Part shown: one piece after another, positions 60,711 through 64,000 of the stretch
Numbering within the stretch: the first letter of the stretch is position 1
Layout: every line of letters starts with the position of its first letter
NCBI RefSeq assembly: GCF_039541855.1
Contig: NZ_BAABHA010000002.1
Coordinates: 434,001 to 498,000 of the forward strand
Length of the DNA stretch: 64,000 bases
Source: Solirubrum koreensis
GTDB taxonomy: Bacteria > Bacteroidota > Bacteroidia > Cytophagales > Hymenobacteraceae
Direction: 5' to 3'
Notes under the pieces: generated by a model
What the model was told of the DNA's origin: nothing
Database searches by the model: none
The model's input: the letters and a program-made list of their open reading frames with translations, nothing else
Made by a program: the position numbers and the translations under genes

Positions 60711-63700
60711 ATGCCTACTTTTGACTCCTCTGAAAAAGCCTTTATGCAGGGATACCATCGTCTGAATAACTTGGTAGGCTGGCTCGTTTTTGCCATTGCC
60801 ACCGTCACGTACTTGCTCACGCTCGAGCCCACGGCTTCGTTCTGGGACTGCGGCGAGTTCATTGCCTGTTCGTACAAGCTGCTGGTGCCGCACCCCCCGG
60901 GGGCGCCCACGTTCCTGCTGCTCGGCCGTATTTTCTCCCTCTTCTCCTTCGGCGACGTTACGAAGGTGTCGGTGCTGGTGAATACGCTTTCGGCCCTGAG
61001 CAGCTCGTTCACGGTGCTGTTCCTGTTCTGGACCATCACCATCCTGGCCAAAAAGCTCGTGCTCGGCCGCCCCGGCATGCACGATGACCGCGGCCTGGAG
61101 CCCAGCTCCGGCCAAACGCTGCTCATCCTGGGCAGCGGCGTGGTAGGCGCCCTGGCCCTGGCCTTTTCGGATTCGTTCTGGTTTAACGCCGTGGAGGCCG
61201 AGGTGTACGCTATGTCCTCGCTCTGTACAGCCGTGGTGGTATGGCTGATGCTGAAGTGGGAAAACCGCGCCCACGAGGCCGATTCCGACAAGTGGCTTAT
61301 TCTCATTGCCTACGTGATGGGCCTGAGCATTGGGGTTCACTTGCTGAACCTGCTGGCTATTCCGGCTCTGGGTCTGATTTACTACTTCCGGCGCACGGAA
61401 CGCTACACTACGGCCGGCGTAATTATAACGCTGGTGGTAAGCAGCATCATCGTGGGCCTGATTCTGGTGGGCATCATTCCGGGTCTGCCCACGCTGGCTG
61501 GCTCGTTCGAAGTGTTCTTCGTGAACACCGTGGGGCTGCCTTTCAACTGGGGCGTTATCATCTTCCTGCTGCTGTTCGTGGGGTTGCTGTGGTTTGGTTT
61601 CCGCTACTCGTTTCAGCGCAAAAACCACATCCTGAACACGGCTCTGCTCTCGTTGGTGTTCATCCTGATCGGTTACACCTCGTACTTGATCATCCCCATC
61701 CGCTCGTCGTTTTTGCCCACCATTAACGAGAACGAGCCGAAGGACGTGCTGTCGTTCGTGAGCTACCTGAAGCGCGAGCAGTACGGCGACCGGCCCCTGC
61801 TCTACGGCCCGCAGTTCAATGCCCAGCCCATTGACCAGAAGGAAGGTGCCCCGCGCTACGTACGCCGCGGCGACAAATACGTGGTAGCCGAGCACCGCCT
61901 CGAAACCATTTACGACGACGCGGAAAAGATGCTGCTGCCGCGCCTGTACAGCTCCGACCCCAACCACATTAACCAGTACAAAAAGTGGGTGGACATTCGG
62001 GAAGGCACGCGCCCGAGCATGGGCCAGAACCTCTCGTTCTTGTTCCGCTACCAGATGGGCCACATGTACTGGCGCTACTTCCTCTGGAACTTCGTAGGCC
62101 GCGAGTCCGACGTGCAGCAGGCCGGCGTATTATGGCCCACAGATGCTGGTAAAAACGGCTTGCCCGAGCGCATCGGCGACAGCGCCGCCCGCAACAACTT
62201 CTTCGCCATTCCGCTGATTTTCGGCCTGATTGGGTTGTTCTTCCACGTGCGCCGCGACGGCAAGAACGCGCTCATCGTGGGCCTGCTGTTCCTGTTCACG
62301 GGCCTGGCCATTGTGCTGTACCTCAACCAGCCGCCCATCGAGCCGCGCGAACGGGACTACACCTTCACCGGTGCCACGTACGCCTTTGCCATCTGGATTG
62401 GCCTGGGTGTGCTGGGACTGGCCGATTTGCTGCGCCCCGTGCTGAAAGCCGACGGCCTGCGCGCCGGCATTGCCGTGGCGCTGGGCTTGCTGGCACCCGG
62501 CATTATGGCCGCCGAGGGCTGGGACGACCACGACCGTTCCGACCGCTACAACTCGGTGGACTCGGCCAAAAACCTGCTGAACTCCTTGGCTCCGAATGCC
62601 ATTCTGTTTACCAACGGCGACAACGACACCTTCCCGCTCTGGTACGCCCAGGAAGTGGAAGGCGTGCGCACCGACGTGCGCGTGGCCGTGCTCAGCTACC
62701 TGAACACCGACTGGTACATCGACCAGATGAAGCGCCGCAGCTACGAGTCGCAGCCGCTGCCCATCTCGATGGAAAACAAGGACTACGTACAGGGCACCAA
62801 CGATTACCTGCCCTTCGTGGAAAATCCGTCGGTGAGCGAGGTGAACCTGCGCGAGTTCATGCAGCTGGTAACCCAAAACAGCCCGCTGTTGCAGGTGCGC
62901 ACCCAGAGCGGCCACTCGCTGCTTTCGTTCCCCACTCGCAAGTTCTTCCTGCCCATCGACACGGCAGCCGTTAGCAAGCTGAACATCATTCCCAAAGACC
63001 GCCGCAGCCAGTTGGTGTCGCGCATGGAATGGGACATGGGCCGCAGCGCCATCGAAAAGAAGAACCTGGTGATTCTGGATATGCTGGCCACCAACAACTG
63101 GAAGCGGCCGATTTACTTCTCGAGCACCGTGAACACGCAGGACTTCATGAGCCTGCAGCCTTACTTCCAGCTCGAAGGCCTGGCCTACCGTATTCTGCCG
63201 GCCCGCGACCCGAACTACCAGCCCCAGGGCGACGAAGGCTTCGTGGCGAAAGACCTCATGTACGAGAACATGATGCGCAAATTCGCCTTCCGCAACCTCG
63301 ACCGCGCCGACATTTTCTACGACGAAAACCAGCTGCGTTTCCCGGCTAACTACCGCGACAAATTCGCCCGCCTGGCCCAGAGCTACGTGGACGCCGGCGA
63401 CCTGAAGCGCGCCAAGGAAGTAGTAGACTACACCCTGAAAGTGATGCCCGACAAGGCCATTCCCTACGACTACTACACCCCGCAGTTGGTTGAGCCGCTG
63501 GTGAAAGTGGGCGAAACGCAGAAGGCCAACGACATCATGGACACCATGACCAACCGCGCCCAGCAGGCCCTGGCCTACTACAGCACCAGCCCCAACAGCG
63601 GCCTCTTCGACCTGGAAGTGCAACTGCAGCTGCTCACCCTGCAGAGCGTGTACCGCGCCGCCGAGAAAATCGGCGACCGGCCGCGGGCTACCCGGGCCCT

Positions 63701-63740
63701 GCAGCTACTGCAGCAGTACTACCCGCAACCCCAGGGATAA
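60711..63740 (+). CDS. GT117 (DUF2723) membrane glycosyltransferase-like protein
   Basis: A 1009-residue membrane protein. The N-terminal half has about 11 helices with the DUF2723 hallmark EPTASFWDCGEFIACSYKL and HPPGAPTFLLLGRIFSLF (an acidic Asp-Cys-Gly-Glu loop reminiscent of protein O-mannosyltransferases) and SFWFNAVEAEVYAMSSL. The C-terminal half is periplasmic, with NGDNDTFPLWYAQEVEGVRT and TPR-like helices (AKEVVDYTLKVMPDKAIPYD). Family role in Bacteroidota is probably O-glycosylation of exported proteins, but not settled. The ATG at 60711 gives MPTFDSSEKAFMQGYHRL. A terminator follows. Confidence 0.93.
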   Translation: MPTFDSSEKAFMQGYHRLNNLVGWLVFAIATVTYLLTLEPTASFWDCGEFIACSYKLLVPHPPGAPTFLLLGRIFSLFSFGDVTKVSVLVNTLSALSSSFTVLFLFWTITILAKKLVLGRPGMHDDRGLEPSSGQTLLILGSGVVGALALAFSDSFWFNAVEAEVYAMSSLCTAVVVWLMLKWENRAHEADSDKWLILIAYVMGLSIGVHLLNLLAIPALGLIYYFRRTERYTTAGVIITLVVSSIIVGLILVGIIPGLPTLAGSFEVFFVNTVGLPFNWGVIIFLLLFVGLLWFGFRYSFQRKNHILNTALLSLVFILIGYTSYLIIPIRSSFLPTINENEPKDVLSFVSYLKREQYGDRPLLYGPQFNAQPIDQKEGAPRYVRRGDKYVVAEHRLETIYDDAEKMLLPRLYSSDPNHINQYKKWVDIREGTRPSMGQNLSFLFRYQMGHMYWRYFLWNFVGRESDVQQAGVLWPTDAGKNGLPERIGDSAARNNFFAIPLIFGLIGLFFHVRRDGKNALIVGLLFLFTGLAIVLYLNQPPIEPRERDYTFTGATYAFAIWIGLGVLGLADLLRPVLKADGLRAGIAVALGLLAPGIMAAEGWDDHDRSDRYNSVDSAKNLLNSLAPNAILFTNGDNDTFPLWYAQEVEGVRTDVRVAVLSYLNTDWYIDQMKRRSYESQPLPISMENKDYVQGTNDYLPFVENPSVSEVNLREFMQLVTQNSPLLQVRTQSGHSLLSFPTRKFFLPIDTAAVSKLNIIPKDRRSQLVSRMEWDMGRSAIEKKNLVILDMLATNNWKRPIYFSSTVNTQDFMSLQPYFQLEGLAYRILPARDPNYQPQGDEGFVAKDLMYENMMRKFAFRNLDRADIFYDENQLRFPANYRDKFARLAQSYVDAGDLKRAKEVVDYTLKVMPDKAIPYDYYTPQLVEPLVKVGETQKANDIMDTMTNRAQQALAYYSTSPNSGLFDLEVQLQLLTLQSVYRAAEKIGDRPRATRALQLLQQYYPQPQG

Positions 63741-63759
63741 TTTCAACGCTGCTTGCTTT

Positions 63760-63795
63760 AAAACGCCGCTCGGGTCGCTCCGCAGCGGCGTTTTT
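63760..63795 (+). terminator. Terminator of the GT117 gene
   Basis: AAAACGCCGCT/AGCGGCGTTTTT stem with 13-base loop, 19 bases after the stop, and a T tract. Confidence 0.8.
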
Positions 63796-63856
63796 GTTAG
63801 GTGGGATGCGCCTGGTTAGTATCCTCATAGCAGTCCATCCTATGCTCATCTTTAAG

Positions 63857-63913
63857 CTTGACACAAAGCATCCCGACACAAATAAATCTTGTGTCGGGAT
63901 GCTTTGTGTCAAG
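63857..63913. terminator. Hairpin with 25-bp perfect stem near the window end
   Basis: Arms 63857-63881 and 63889-63913 are exact reverse complements with loop ATAAATC, followed by TTTTTT. No gene is visible from here to the window edge; it may end a gene on either strand beyond 64000. Confidence 0.7.
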
Positions 63914-64000
63914 TTTTTTGGTTGAATAATTGATGGTCTGAAACAAGCCTACCGTCTTCCTTAGCGCTGATTGCTTCACCACATTCCTTAGCAGAGCCTC

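Noticed and set aside
60603..62063. 486-residue minus-strand frame over the GT117 gene
   Set aside because: Antisense shadow rich in Gln and His with no fold; GT117 hallmark motifs are on the plus strand.

Overview
The window looks like chromosomal DNA of a Bacteroidota bacterium of the Hymenobacter type (Cytophagales). This is inferred from the high G+C coding sequence, two proteins with type IX secretion C-terminal sorting domains, a GT117 (DUF2723) membrane protein, Bacteroidota-style promoter motifs (TAnnTTTG), few recognisable Shine-Dalgarno sites, and an arginine pathway of the Bacteroidota kind with an ArgF'-type carbamoyltransferase. There is no prophage, conjugative element, intact insertion sequence or CRISPR array.

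Layout. 1-8.2 kb: the start of a cystathionine gamma-synthase-like gene, a DUF2167 membrane protein, a TVP38-like membrane protein, tRNA-Arg(ACG) with a 44-residue membrane protein facing it, a DASH cryptochrome, glutamate dehydrogenase, DUF2461, a divergent Tag-like protein and a GNAT acetyltransferase. 8.3-18.2 kb: a Prc-type protease, an sce7726-like nuclease-fold protein, a secreted amidohydrolase, a LacI-type regulator divergent from fructose-bisphosphate aldolase and phosphofructokinase, and a DUF2236 protein. 18.3-33.3 kb: an arginine and carbamoyl-phosphate locus in two divergent blocks. On the minus strand it reads GNAT, argG, argC, argD, carA, carB, argF'. On the plus strand it reads argB, argE, argH. 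The acyl-glutamate synthase step is the only one without a classical gene, and the GNAT gene heading the minus block is the natural candidate. 33.6-48.9 kb: 1-Cys peroxiredoxin, secreted M36 metalloprotease, a ferredoxin reductase and ferredoxin pair, envelope proteins, a very large alpha-2-macroglobulin and a DinB-like protein.

49.5-55.8 kb is the most unusual part. A 502-residue helical-repeat protein with a possible DNA-binding N-terminus is divergent from a 66-residue peptide gene that carries a dyad just upstream of its start. The peptide gene is followed by an oligopeptide-type ABC importer (lipoprotein plus two permeases) without an ATPase gene. This could be a peptide sensing or uptake module, but that is inference from gene order and protein form. 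56.1-64 kb holds housekeeping genes: ftsH, rsfS, birA, a plastocyanin-like secreted protein and a GT117 protein.

The intergenic spaces are rich in long perfect hairpins and dispersed palindromic elements. Two belong to one family with the same core in opposite orientation, one element fills the argE-argH gap, and two repeats overlap arginine-gene stop codons.
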